The notes: generated by a model not told the origin, from the letters alone. A stretch of DNA of 64,000 nt from Macrolepiota albuminosa (GCA_027475525.1 JAMWFC010000028.1:1104831-1168830), one strand, 5' to 3'; positions 12,301-23,072 are shown, numbered from the stretch's first letter. A program made the numbers and translations.

Positions 12301-13679
12301 ACTATCCTGGACCAGGCCCATAAAGTAGTGGGCCACTTCGGAACTCAGAAAACGCTGGACTATGTGCGACACTGGTACTGGTGGCCGCAAATGGCCAAAG
12401 AGACGAGCCAATTCTGCTCGACATGCGAGCTATGTCAACAGTCGAAAGTGTCGACTTTGAAGCCACCGGGAAAGCTGCATTGAGCCAATTCTGCTCGACA
12501 TGCGAGCTATGTCAACAGTCGAAAGTGTCGACTTTGAAGCCACTGGGAAAGCTGCATTCGCTACCCATCCCGGTCAAACCTTGGGATTCGATTGGGATGG
12601 ACTTTATAGGTCCGTTCCCCGAGTCGAAAGGCTTTAACTACCTCTGGGTAGTGATCTGCAGAATGACCAGTATGGTCCATCTCATTCCGGTGAGAACCAC
12701 CATGACCACGTCAGACTTGTTGTGGATCTATCTCAAGGAGATAGTACGTCTCCATGGACTGCCCAGCTCGATCGTGAGCGATCGAGATGCTAAGTTTACT
12801 TCCAAATGGTGGAAGGAGTTGCACAAGCTGCTAGGAGCAAAGTTGCTCATGTCGACATCGTTTCATCCGCAAACGGATGGTCAAACGGAACGTGCGAATA
12901 GAAATATCGCACAAATCTTGCGAGCGTTCGTACGTCCTGATCAGAAGGACTGGGTGGATAGATGTCCACTCGTGGAATTCGCGATAAACGCGAGTATATC
13001 GGAAACCACAGGGTACTCACCCTTTGAACTCAACAATGGCTACATGCCATCCATGATTCGTGAACTTCGTACGGACGAAGTTATTCATGTGGGAGTCAAG
13101 CAGTTTGCGCGCAACGCGCTAAGGAATCTGGCAGATGCCCATGATGCGATTATAGAATCGCGCGTCTGGCAAACCAAACATGCGAATAATCGCAGACGCG
13201 AGGAACCAGACATCGAGAAAGGGAACCTAGTGTACCTTTCTACGAAGAACCTAAACCTGCCGAAAGGCAGAGCGAGTAAGTTGTGTCCAAAGTGGATTGG
13301 ACCGTATAAGGTCCTTGAAGCGGAGCCGAGCACGTCTAACTACGTGCTGGAACTACCCCATGCGCTGCAAGCGCGAAGGATAGTCCCCAAATTTCATGTG
13401 TCGCTATTGCGACCGTATATGGCCAGTAGTGATGCGCTCTTTCCTAATCGAGCAACTCCGGAGCCGTATGATTTTGGAACTGGTAATGACCAGGAGTGGT
13501 TCGTAGATGACCTGATAGGTCATCGTTGGACAAGGGGAAGCCTCGAATTCGAGGTAAGGTGGAGCTTAGGTGATACTACCTGGGAACCGCTAGTAAACTG
13601 CAAAGACCTTGCAGCGATGGATAGGTATCTAGAGCTGCAGGGCGTGAAACGCCCTCAGCAGCTAGCAAAACGCGCGTAA
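9332..13679 (+). CDS. pol: Element A pol: reverse transcriptase, RNase H, integrase, chromodomain
   Basis: The pol region reads from a possible ATG at 9332 to TAA at 13677-13679, but in several frames. The RT fingers begin near 10270; LLCIPKKDGTLRTALD is at about 10420 and the catalytic YLDDIFIFS at about 10753-10779. RNase H follows (ICDASKTGVGAMFG, about 11276; HIITDHKALEFF, about 11549). The integrase has an HHCC finger (HKVVGHFG at about 12321, CSTCELCQQ at about 12417 and again at 12494), then GMDFIGPF (about 12577) and SDRDAKF with QTDGQTERAN (about 12778-12899). A chromodomain ends the protein (WFVDDLIGH, then FEVRWSLGDTTWEP), which marks a chromovirus. Seven duplications fall in it. 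Deleting them repairs some joins, but frameshifts near 9830, 10090, 11415 and 12220 persist. Confidence 0.85.
9413..9566. repeat. 77-nt tandem duplication
   Basis: 9413-9489 is repeated exactly at 9490-9566, near the start of pol; removing one copy joins the flanking frames. Confidence 0.95.
9676..9829. repeat. 77-nt tandem duplication
   Basis: 9676-9752 is repeated exactly at 9753-9829. A frame change remains just after it even when one copy is ignored. Confidence 0.95.
9940..10092. repeat. 76/77-nt tandem duplication
   Basis: 9940-10015 is repeated at 10017-10092, a 76-base exact match with a 77-base period and one extra G between copies. Confidence 0.92.
11072..11225. repeat. 77-nt tandem duplication
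   Basis: 11072-11148 is repeated at 11149-11225. Discounting one copy rejoins the reverse transcriptase to RNase H in one frame. Confidence 0.95.
11260..11414. repeat. Imperfect 78/77-nt tandem duplication
   Basis: 11260-11337 and 11338-11414 differ by one deleted base and one substitution. The two copies may come from different genomic copies of the element. A one-base shift remains in RNase H. Confidence 0.9.
12068..12221. repeat. 77-nt tandem duplication
   Basis: 12068-12144 is repeated exactly at 12145-12221, between RNase H and the integrase finger. Confidence 0.95.
12405..12558. repeat. 77-nt tandem duplication, one mismatch
   Basis: 12405-12481 is repeated at 12482-12558 with one C/T difference. 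It duplicates the CSTCELCQQ half of the integrase zinc finger; ignoring one copy rejoins the integrase frame. Confidence 0.95.
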
Positions 13680-13850
13680 TGCGCGTGTGGTGGTGGAATG
13701 TGGACGAAGTCCACTTTGATTGCCGGTAACTAACCGGGGGACCACTGATTGTGGCTGTGATTGTAACTATTTAGGCAATTATGATCGCCGACGCAGCACC
13801 GGGTGGCATGTGTTTGTGGTTGTTTACACCACTGGCGGAGTTGGGAGATT

Positions 13851-13906
13851 GTTTTTTTTCTTTCTTTCCTCAGTCCCAATACACGTAGTCTACGTGTCGC
13901 TTTAGA
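13851..13906 (+). promoter_or_regulatory. Conserved splice-acceptor-like leader of ORF4
   Basis: A pyrimidine tract (13852-13870) ends in CAG at 13871-13873, 33 nt before the ORF4 ATG. It is followed by a 17-nt exact palindrome ACACGTAGTCTACGTGT (13881-13897). The second copy, at 62705-62760 on the minus strand, keeps both. This is what an acceptor for a spliced subgenomic mRNA would look like, as for retroviral env. The donor is not identified. Confidence 0.5.
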
Positions 13907-16855
13907 ATGGCCTATTGGGGGCCGCAAAAGGGTGATCAGAGCCGGCAAGGCTCTAGTGGAGGGGGGAGACCCCCGAATATACAGACGTCATCCCAGGTTT
14001 CCCAGTTTCAGAGGCAGCCGCCATATCCGGCGGCGAGTCAGTTGCATTCAGCGGGCGTGGCCTATCCGGGCCGCGAGGAGCCGCTCCCCTACCAAACACC
14101 CCTCCACTCGCAAGAGATGGAGGTCGATGATGATGGGCGCTATGGGCGCCCGGAGGATAGCTTGCGTCGAGAACGGTACTATCAGGAACCGTCCTCACGC
14201 TCGTCTGCGTCGTATCCGACGTATGCGGGTGTGGTGACGGGGCCGCCGTCAGTTCCATGGGCTCATCGGCCCGCAGCAGAGTCGTATGAGGAGCCTGCGC
14301 CACAAGCGCAGAGTGTAGTTGGGTCAGATGTGTTGTTGGGCAGACTGGAAGCAGCGGGACAGCCAGTCCCTGCAACTGCGTCCTTTCTGCAGGACAGCTT
14401 GGCCGTGATGGTGATGGAGGGATTGCTCGACCAGATCGAGCTGATGAAGAGGCAGCGCGTCGCAGCGCTGGAGCAGATCGAGCGCGCTTCTAAGCGCAAA
14501 ATCGCCACGAGCGAGGAATCGACCGCTGAGGTCAAGAGGGCGAGATATCAGCCCAGTCGACCGGTCGCTCCTCCACAGGCAAGGATGCCGTCGGAAGCGC
14601 AATTCGCGTGCCATGAGCAGCCTCCTCAGCCCGTGGCTTCGTCATCGCGGCTACCCGAGTCGGGCCCGCAGGCCTCGTCAGAGTCGCTGGCTGCCGTCAG
14701 TGAACCCTTGGCAGGTCTGTCCTTGGGTCAGCGGGAACCCGCATCATCTCGGGCCCCACCTAGGGGGTCCAAACCCGTCGCTGTGGCGCCAAGAGCGCCC
14801 GTTACTGTTACTCCTCGCGCTGGGCCTGGAGGGAATACTCTGGCGCGAAATGCGCCTGCCCCTCCGGTGGCTCAGCCACAACCAGAATCGTCCGCCCAGA
14901 CCAAGTCTGGGCCGTCTCGTCAGCGTCGCGGCCGCAAGCCGCCTCTCGATGCCTCCAAATTAGAGGTTATACTCTTTCCTGCTGGCATTCCCGCACGAGC
15001 GGGAGAAGTCCAGATGTTGTTTATGCTGCCGGTGTTTGTACCGGCCCCACCAGCAAAGTACCCCGTGGTCGTCTTGACCCCAGACCCTCGTACGCCGGAG
15101 CAGTATGATGGTCTGGTAGCGACCTCGAGGGGGAAGACTAGGCCTGATAAAGGCAAAAAACCAGTACCGTCTCTGTCCGACGAGAGCGACTATGGAGAGT
15201 CGAGCTCGGAGCAGGAGGAGGACAGGGAGGAGGGGGAATCGGCCGCAGACCGATTCCAACGAGTAGCGCGCAATAAGCGCATTGCAAAGAAGAAGGCGAT
15301 TCACGCCAAGGAGCTAAAGGCCCAGAAGTCGAGGGCCGAGGACGAATGTTCGGGGAGGATCCCCGATGGCTTGGGGGTGAAGGTGTGGGGTCCGCTCGAT
15401 ATCGAGCGAATGAACTCGTGCTTTAGAGGAGCACTCAGCCATTGCACCTATTATTCGTATGCCACGAATACGGTGTTGATGGGAGCTGACGCCAATAGAG
15501 CGGCGGCATATGAACACTCCTCTGGCCAGCCTGCCCATATCCCGGGCACGATTGTGTACAAGCACGCCCCACGCGGTCTTCCCCGCACTCCTCTAGAGCT
15601 GGACCGGCTCTACAAGTACTACGCCAATGTGCACGTCCCGCGTCGTGACAGAATCGTCGCTTATATGTTGATCACAGAGCTCCAGATGTTCGCGCAGCGA
15701 ACAGTGGAAGCTCTGCATGATCGAACCATGCAGCTCCTGATGAAGGAGCCTCAGTATCAGGAACTCGTCAACCCGATGCAGGGCCCTGACGACCTCGCTC
15801 TTGTCGAGCGACGAAACATTCCGGGGCGCTTTTTGCGCACGAAAGACGATGGCACCACGGCGTTGCGCATAATGCGCGCTCAGGATCCAGCCACACCGTT
15901 CGACCTTGACCAATTGGCGCAGTACGCGCTGGTCTTTGGCCGACCTGGGCTGGAGAATACCTATCAAGGTATTGCCGTGGATCATGCCTACCGTATGCAC
16001 TGGCGGACCCTATTTGGGTTCGCCTTATGTCGAGCATTGTGCGCTAACAGCGCAGCCAAGCCGGTGATCGTACGGCGCATGACCCTCGTCGTGGCCCGTC
16101 CAGGGCTTTATCGAGAGGCGATTGCCTCGTATGACGCCATGTTCCCCAAGCAGCCATTTGAGCCCCAACGTGGGCCGCAGCTCGAAATTCATCAAGTTCA
16201 CGTGCCCGATGACCATGCACGGAACTTCTCTGACGACGACACGTTACGCGTCCTTTTACACAACCGGATTCCGCTGGAATGGGTGGACCACGCGTACACG
16301 TACGGCGTAGTCTTCCTGGAACAGCAGTTCCACGCCCCCACGATGTCTATGGACATCTTTAAGCAGGTCGATGACGAGCGCATGGAGCGCCTCTCCACGT
16401 ATGGCACCCCCGCCGCAATCCCGCAATGGGATGGATGGCGGGAGATGACTGAAGACGATCACTATCGTCTTATGTTCAAGCACCACGAGGAGAGCAAGCT
16501 CCCGGAAAACCCTGAGGCCAACGGCCTCTATTACTTAATTGGCATGGACCCGAATCGGGTCAACCTCCTAAAACGCTCGGCGGCGCATGACCTGCCAGCA
16601 GCAGACATGGACCCAGGCCGGGTCAATCTCTTGTCACGCACGGCAGAGCAGGGTACGCTTCCCACCACCGCTTCAGCGATTAACGTCGCACTAACAGAGC
16701 CTATGGTGGTAGACACGCCTGCAGCCGAGGGGCCTATAACCCCACCGAGGACGGAATCGGCGCCTCCCCCTCCCGCGATTAACGTCGCACTGGAGGAGGA
16801 GGCAATGGTGACTGAGACGGGCGCTGGCGCAGGAGCATCGTCATCCGGGTCCTAG
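13907..16855 (+). CDS. Element A ORF4: large accessory protein in the env position
   Basis: ATG 13907 opens an intact 982-residue frame ending at TAG 16853-16855, 227 nt after pol. I recognise no family. Residues 1-340 are Pro/Ser/Gln rich and probably disordered, with a short helical stretch (about 165-200, LLDQIELMKRQRVAALEQIE). An acidic-basic segment follows (about 425-480). Residues about 490-890 look like a folded, mostly helical domain with many conserved aromatic and Cys residues (KVWGPLDIERMNSCFRGALS; HWRTLFGFALCRALCANS). No signal peptide or membrane segment is seen, so it is not a typical envelope protein. The second copy (59765-62704) keeps the same length and frame apart from two TGA codons, so the coding capacity has been maintained. 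Function is unknown. Confidence 0.85.
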   Translation: MAYWGPQKGDQSRQGSSGGGRPPNIQTSSQVSQFQRQPPYPAASQLHSAGVAYPGREEPLPYQTPLHSQEMEVDDDGRYGRPEDSLRRERYYQEPSSRSSASYPTYAGVVTGPPSVPWAHRPAAESYEEPAPQAQSVVGSDVLLGRLEAAGQPVPATASFLQDSLAVMVMEGLLDQIELMKRQRVAALEQIERASKRKIATSEESTAEVKRARYQPSRPVAPPQARMPSEAQFACHEQPPQPVASSSRLPESGPQASSESLAAVSEPLAGLSLGQREPASSRAPPRGSKPVAVAPRAPVTVTPRAGPGGNTLARNAPAPPVAQPQPESSAQTKSGPSRQRRGRKPPLDASKLEVILFPAGIPARAGEVQMLFMLPVFVPAPPAKYPVVVLTPDPRTPEQYDGLVATSRGKTRPDKGKKPVPSLSDESDYGESSSEQEEDREEGESAADRFQRVARNKRIAKKKAIHAKELKAQKSRAEDECSGRIPDGLGVKVWGPLDIERMNSCFRGALSHCTYYSYATNTVLMGADANRAAAYEHSSGQPAHIPGTIVYKHAPRGLPRTPLELDRLYKYYANVHVPRRDRIVAYMLITELQMFAQRTVEALHDRTMQLLMKEPQYQELVNPMQGPDDLALVERRNIPGRFLRTKDDGTTALRIMRAQDPATPFDLDQLAQYALVFGRPGLENTYQGIAVDHAYRMHWRTLFGFALCRALCANSAAKPVIVRRMTLVVARPGLYREAIASYDAMFPKQPFEPQRGPQLEIHQVHVPDDHARNFSDDDTLRVLLHNRIPLEWVDHAYTYGVVFLEQQFHAPTMSMDIFKQVDDERMERLSTYGTPAAIPQWDGWREMTEDDHYRLMFKHHEESKLPENPEANGLYYLIGMDPNRVNLLKRSAAHDLPAADMDPGRVNLLSRTAEQGTLPTTASAINVALTEPMVVDTPAAEGPITPPRTESAPPPPAINVALEEEAMVTETGAGAGASSSGS

Positions 16856-16973
16856 ACCCTTTTATACAATATTGTGTATGTACCTCTGAGTATTTAACTC
16901 GAGCCATTTCAGCTGATACGCACTTTAGAGTCACGTGTAGATACAGCGGACCCAGAGAAGGGGTCATTCTTTT

Positions 16974-17127
16974 GTTTTTTTTATATATAATTTTATTATA
17001 TACAACATTTGCTTTCTACTGCTGGCGTCCCCTACGCCCGTGTCTGATAAGTTTTTTTTATATATAATTTTATTATATACAACATTTGCTTTCTACTGCT
17101 GGCGTCCCCTACGCCCGTGTCTGATAA
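16974..17127. repeat. 77-nt tandem duplication
   Basis: 16974-17050 is repeated at 17051-17127 in the 3' untranslated part of element A; it overlaps the next duplication. Confidence 0.95.
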
Positions 17128-17229
17128 GGACTGCTTCCGATTGTGTCCGGACTATACAACATTTGCTTTCTACTGCTGGCGTCCCCTACGCCCGTGTCTG
17201 ATAAGGACTGCTTCCGATTGTGTCCGGAC
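17076..17229. repeat. 77-nt tandem duplication, nested with the previous one
   Basis: 17076-17152 is repeated exactly at 17153-17229. The part shared with the preceding duplication therefore occurs three times. Confidence 0.95.
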
Positions 17230-17357
17230 GACACATCTTCCTTACGCATGAGTATCCATCCGTTATTGCACTACCGTGCATCTTTCATCGTTGTTGCACT
17301 ACCGTGCATCTTTCATTTTGTTCTACCTCCCGTGATCAAGACCGAGTATTCGGTCTC

Positions 17358-17368
17358 ATTGGGGGGTA
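17358..17368 (+). promoter_or_regulatory. Element A polypurine tract
   Basis: ATTGGGGGGTA abuts the 3' LTR, where plus-strand DNA priming occurs in Ty3-type elements. The same tract borders the LTR of the second copy (59406-59416, minus strand). Confidence 0.7.
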
Positions 17369-17545
17369 TGTAACGGACTCATCCGTATTACCATCAGCGT
17401 CAACGACGCTATAATCATTTAGTAGAGTATTACGTAAGATAACGTCTTGTTTTCGCACTAAGTACTAGTCAAATCCGATATTGCGGTCTGATTTAGCACT
17501 GTGTGAAATACACAGATAGTTCTAACTAGTAACCCCAGGGTTACA
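17369..17545 (+). repeat. Element A 3' LTR
   Basis: This 177-bp LTR equals the 5' LTR except for one extra G near its end (CCAGGGTTACA against CCAGGTTACA). It is followed by the GCTAC target duplication. Confidence 0.92.
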
Positions 17546-17902
17546 GCTACCTACTTGTAGTACTTTAGTCTTGATATTATATTAATTGTTTGTATGCTTT
17601 TTGATTAACTGGTATACACTGACTGGCATGCTTTGACTGGCATGCTTAACTTACTTGCATGCTCTTGAGATTGGTACACACTTTGCAACTTAAAGTTTAC
17701 TAACTTTGGTCTTGTCTTAAAATCCCCGGAACTTCTCCCAATCTATGGACTAAGTTCCTTACCCCAGAAATCCCTTGTTCACGTCTTGAACTCCAGAGCA
17801 TGGCCCAGAGTTCCAGACACCCAAGTTCACATAGATCAAGTCTGTCCCATAAAGGCATTGCTTTTCTGGAAAGCCCCTGACTCAGCAGAACCTGACAGTC
17901 TC

Positions 17903-20300
17903 ACACACTGTGTCTGACTCTAAGGAGTATGTTATAATCAACTTTACCTTGTTCTATCTACTTACTAGTGACTATAGATTAATCTCTGTATTATTCTACA
18001 ACAAGGTTTGGCAGAAGTTTGCCAGGTGTTGAGTGAAACTTCTATGCCTATTCATCTACTATGTCTAGGTAGGACTTGAGAATTATAAGTGATTTGACTG
18101 TATTGGCAGGGTCTGTGTGTGCAGAGAGCTGATCAATTGACTCCTTTACAATGTTCATGTTGCCAAGCATCACATTTGGTTTGGGTATGTGTGGTCTAGT
18201 AGTCCAGTGCATTTTGATTGTTTTCCAGAAGGTTTTGTTAGCTTGGAGGTCATTTGAGGTGTATATGTTGAGGCAGCTCAATGCACCATCATTGTATCAG
18301 GGAAGCTCCAGTATTATCACTCTCTCTGATTTTAACACTCAGTGTCTCTATCTTTTCCAGTTTGCTAGCCTTTTGTTTAAGATAAAGGCCACTCCTATTG
18401 CATTCAGTCTGTTTGTGTCTATGCTTGCAATTATATGTATCTAGCTGTCAAAGAGTTTATTTAGTTTTTTTGCCTTTTTGCAGTCTATGTGTATTTCTTG
18501 GGTAGCAAGAATGTCAATCTTGTTTTCCCTCATTAGTTGGCATATTTTGTACTACTTTTCTTGAGTCATGTCTAATCCACCCCCTTTCATATTTAGTGAG
18601 GCTATTTCTATTACTCCCTTCTTGTTCTTTCATTTCTCATTCAGTCTGTGTTTAGGGGTGTCATCTCTCCTGCTTGAGCCCTTGCTGTCAGATTCAAGAA
18701 GAATATCCTCCTTGAGGATTGAAACTGGGGTTAGTTGCAAACTATTGCTGATCCTACTCAGGTTATCATCAGGATCGTAGTTGATGGTATAGCTGTAGTC
18801 CCCTCCTCACTAAGCAGGGTAGTAACCATTGTTGTATTTAAATAATTGTTTCATCAAGTAAAAGTGGTCTGGGCTATGTTTCAGGTGTTTGCCTTCTACT
18901 TAAGCAGGATTACTGCTTGGCACAGCCTTTGTAAATACAATGCTGCCTAGCCATTGCCTAGTTAGGGGGTGATACCAGGATTACCTGTTGCTCTTAGGCC
19001 CAGAAAATTCATCCTAGTGTTTTAGACCCATTGAATAGGGGGATAGTATATTTTCTGTTGTACTTTATGTACATGTACTATTAGCAACATTCTTGTCTAT
19101 TGTCAGCATAATTTGGACATGGAGTTTTCCAGCTCCCAGAGCCTCAAAACCTGCCTCTCAGAAATCCTTGTCTCCATTTGCTCATGTTTTTTATGCTTTT
19201 GCTCAAGAATGCAAACTTGGCTGTTTCTTCAATCTTATCCCTGTTGCTTGTGTTGCTGAGCCATCCTTCCAGTTTGCATAAGTACAGCAGGTCTGATTAT
19301 GGTCTGCATCTTTACAATTGAAGCAGTGTAAGCACTGCTCTTCCTGTACAAGAAAGGCACTTTCATAGTCCATATCTATAAAATGAATGGATCTGAGATT
19401 CTGAAAGAAGGCAAAGTAGCTTGCCCAAGTGATGGGTGGGGTGTCTCTAGTATATACATTCCACCTTAGTTTCTTCATACCAAATCTTATGGCTCACATA
19501 ATGTTTTTTTTCTAGCTTGACCTCTATAGTAGTCACAATTGTGATTGTTGGTTCAGAGTTGTGCCAAGATGTTGTGTCACCTACTAGCCTGCTTTTGAGG
19601 AAGGAGCTTACTTTGTCATTGTGTGTCAGGGTTTTTCTCACAATCTGTATAGCTTTGTACTCCAGTTCTCTAATGGCATCAGTGTCCTTGATGCTGGGTG
19701 AGAAGCCTCCAAAGATGAATAAGAATTGTGAGACAGGTGGAGAGTAGGGTAGCATGAAGGCAGTTGCCTCAGGCATGGAAATGATCAGGTGTGCTATTAG
19801 GGTAGCATAGGCCTTCTCTGTGATATTGGAGATTAGAAAGTGGTATAAAGGGTTCTAGCACCTAGTGCAGTGTCTCAAGAGCAGTTTTTTATCTTATTGA
19901 GGGGAGGAGAGTTTTGCCTGCTCACCTGTCATTTTAGTAATTAGAGTCTTCATGTTTTCATCCATGGCTACTAGGTCTGCCTGTCTACTACCCCTTTAAT
20001 CTAGAGCTTTTGCTCTGGGTAGTTGTTGAAGTGTGTTTGCTGTTCTGGGAGCAGGCTGTACTATGGGGAGGTCAACAAGTGGATGGTGGAGTAGCCATCA
20101 GTCAGAGTAGGTGCTCTCATCAGGTTTGCTGGCAGCTGGAGAGTCTGAGATGTAATGTCTGGGGCATTGAAGCCCGTAGGGTTTTTAGTATCTGTGCTCA
20201 TTGAGCATGGGCATTGTATCAATGGTGGTGGTTCAATCTGAGATCTATTGCAAAACAACAAACCAATGCTCACATGTGTGAAACATGCAATGGTCTATGT
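17903..20300 (-). pseudogene. Tad1-like LINE remnant: ORF1 with zinc knuckle, then endonuclease
   Basis: On the minus strand this reads as the 5' half of a non-LTR retrotransposon. The Pro/Ser/Thr-rich start of ORF1 (about 20300-20060) is followed by a gag-like part (about 19776-19447) and a Cys-rich knuckle, CLHCFNCKDADHNQTCC (about 19340-19290). Below about 18640 comes an apurinic-type endonuclease: 'LNMKGGG', 'ILATQEIHIDCKKAK', then LNIYTSNDLQANKTFW and VMLGNMNIVKESIDQLSAHT (about 18270-18120). The endonuclease block 'LGNMNIV' corresponds to the family's LGDFNIV, so the catalytic Asp is replaced by Asn. Many stops interrupt it. No reverse transcriptase is visible; the sequence ends at the solo LTR. 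Confidence 0.7.
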
Positions 20301-22087
20301 GTAGAAGAAAGGGGTATAAGAGGAATAGGATTTTGGAAGAATTGGGCAAGTAATCATCTTGCCATGGCTTGAGGTCTTCAGAGAGCAGACTACTTAGGCC
20401 AAAGCATAACAATTTACTTCAGATTTAGTAATAATACTATTTTGATCTATTTTGAATGTAAACTTTTAAGTTTTTTATTTCAATAAATCAATTAAAAATT
20501 ATAATCTCTTATTACAATATGTGCATGCATGTAACTAAGTCCCCAGAACTTGATAAATGGAAGTTTTATATTTTGGCTGAAGTCTTGCCTAATTTTATTT
20601 GAGCAGCTTAGAAATAAATTAATACTTTCATTTCGCATCAATGTTGGATTGCCCTGGCAAAAATAGCAATGGTGGAGGAGATATCTCAACTATTGTCATG
20701 TCTCCTTCTCCATCCTCAGTTCTCATTTTCAATTCCTGGAGTTCCTGGGTTGAGTGTTTGGAGTGGAGAGTTTGTGGGAGACAGAGATGAGAGTGGGGCA
20801 GCTTTCTCTATATCCAATTTTTCCATGTCCAACAGTTGGTTAGTGGAGGTATTCCTTCTTTTTTAGTTATGTGCACATACCCTATTCTGTTTCTCCAGGC
20901 TGGTATTCTGAAGCCACTCTCTTGCTTCCTTTTAAAGTGACATACAGAGGGATTTACACATTTATGTGCTAGGTTCAGTATCAGTTCAGAGCTCATCTTC
21001 CTTGTGTATGTCCTTGACTGGGTCTCTTGTTTCCTGATTAGTTGCATGTCGCTGGAGTTTTGTTTATATGCTGATTTTCCATATGAGATTGGGGCTTGGT
21101 CAGGCATGCATGTTGCTTGTCAAATATGTGGCAGCTGGCATTAATTTGTTGGTGTCAGCATTTCTCTATTGGAAGAGAAACATTGATAGGCTTCTACTCA
21201 GACTGAGTGCATCAAGGGACACTAAAGGCCCACCAACACTTAGCATACTGGAGACTCTAGCAACATTCTTAGACACAGGACATTCCTGGCTTTGGCACCC
21301 CATTACAGGCTTTCCACTTTTGACCACCACTTATTAGCCCTCCCCAGCACACACTACCATTTGACTTCAAGGATTTAGGAGACTCAGGACTTATAGCACT
21401 AGCACAATGGTGGGAAGGTTACTTTGACTAAACTCCAATCAATACCAAAAGGGGTTAGCAGTAGGCACTGCCATTTGACAAGGCACCTTAATCAGAAGTC
21501 TAAAAAATCAATGACAATGAGACAGAATGTACTCAAACCCAATATTTAAATCTATCAGAAGAGGGTACAATGTTTAGCGCTGAGATTAGCGCTTATGGCA
21601 TTTGTCAAGGATTTTCCAACCATACCCCAGAATAGCCTGGCTAATCAGAATTACATTAAAAAGTGAGCAGACTTGTATAATTTCTAAATAGTTTTAGAGT
21701 TGCCATTGGCCAATAGGCTGTAACACTATTGATTGCCATTATTCATGTGCTGCAGGTTGTCATTGACAGGTGGCCATTAGCTGTAGCCACAAGGAGAAGC
21801 ACTAAATGATAGCACCACAAATGGACTTATCTTGAAAGTACAGTAGCATATTGTCAGGAGACTCATCATTTCTTCCTTTTCTCACTCCTTATCTCTTCAC
21901 TCTCCCTTCATTCATTTTCTTATTTCTTCTGACATTATTTCATTTCACTGTTTCTATTCTTTCAACACTATCTGTTAGTACTACTCTCAGCCCTTGAGAT
22001 GCTCTGGTTCTTTAGCTACCATTCAGACAAGTGTGGGCCCTTCAGCACTGCTTCCAGACTGCTTATATAAGCTGGAGTTTGCCTTTC

Positions 22088-22241
22088 TGACTTCTAAAGT
22101 CCAGAGTTTTCCTGCCTTGTTTGCACAGTTGTTTGATTAGTCAATTTTCGAGTTTTTAAGGTTTTGACTTCTAAAGTCCAGAGTTTTCCTGCCTTGTTTG
22201 CACAGTTGTTTGATTAGTCAATTTTCGAGTTTTTAAGGTTT
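22088..22241. repeat. 77-nt tandem duplication
   Basis: 22088-22164 is repeated at 22165-22241, in unassigned repeat debris. Confidence 0.95.
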
Positions 22242-23072
22242 TGTTATACTGTACAGTTGTTTCCCACACTTCAGAAGCCCCAGAAGCATCCAACCTGGCA
22301 TAGAGAATCCCTAGACTTGTTCTCTTTAGATCTCTCTCTGCCAAGTGAGTAGTTATTATGATATTGTCAGTACATACTCTAATATACTTTGGATCTCCTT
22401 CTGCCAGCTGTGTGACTGAGCCACAGCCTTTAGAGGTTGCCTTTACACATATAGTATAAAAGATAGCCACTTAATATGTACATAACAATGAATTATAACC
22501 TTTTGAGTATCCAGTTATACTTAGTGTTCAAATCATGCTAGCTTGACCTAACTTTGTTACTAAGTTGGGTGCTAGCATCGTCTATCTCATCTTTGTTGTT
22601 TACGGTGCCATCTATAGGCACATTGCATTGCACTATTCTTTTTTGTTTTTATATCTTTGCCTAAACTTTGATGCTTACAGTTTGCTAGATAGCACCTTAG
22701 ATGCTATTATCTAGCATGTCATTTTATCTCATTTGCTTGAGCACACTGGGACTCTGTCAGAACTCCTCACAACTATGCATGCCAGGTGCTAGAGATGGTG
22801 TTGTACTGCATAAATGTCTAGCACATCCAACTACAGTTGGTGTCATCAATATAAAAGTTTGTTTTTTCTCATGTGGCCTGTATGTCTTCCAGAGGCTGGC
22901 ACAGTGAAATCTAGTCAAAGGTTATAGGAGTTGTTGAGGAATTTTCTCTTTTTTTTTTCCTGGTGGAAGGGGGAGAGCTCCAATATCTAATCTATCTGCT
23001 AGGCAGGGGCCTGTGTTAAAGGCAGTAGTAGAAATGCATAGCAGTGGGATAGGCATGATTGCTGCATCTGTG

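Larger units (their letters stand above)
5302..17545 (+). mobile_element. Element A: complete Ty3/Gypsy chromovirus with four ORFs
   Basis: The element is bounded by 176/177-bp LTRs starting TGTAAC and ending GTTACA, with 5-bp target duplications GCTAC (5297-5301 and 17546-17550). The internal order is ORF1 (unknown), ORF2 (gag and protease), pol (reverse transcriptase, RNase H, integrase, chromodomain) and ORF4 (unknown, 982 residues). This adds two genes to the usual gag-pol plan. The two LTRs differ only by one G near the 3' end, so insertion was recent. Eleven tandem 77-nt duplications interrupt the coding regions and are probably assembly errors; a few further frameshifts in pol remain after they are discounted. 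Confidence 0.92.
4916..17897 (+). repeat. Old solo LTR (element B family), split by element A
   Basis: The two parts, 4916-5301 and 17551-17897, together match the element B LTR along its whole length. Matches include the TGTTATGACC start (TGTCACGACC in B), the TAGTCTTGATATTA block (17572-17585) and the CAGAACCTGACA end. Nearly every CpG of the B LTR has become TpG or CpA here. The flanking pentamers are identical: GTCTC at 4911-4915 and 17898-17902. No internal element B sequence remains, so this is a solo LTR left by LTR-LTR recombination. Element A later landed in it; 17546-17550 is that event's duplicated GCTAC. Confidence 0.88.

Noticed and set aside
13907..16855. ORF4 as a retroviral-type envelope
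   Set aside because: There is no signal peptide, membrane helix or furin-like site; only its position resembles env.
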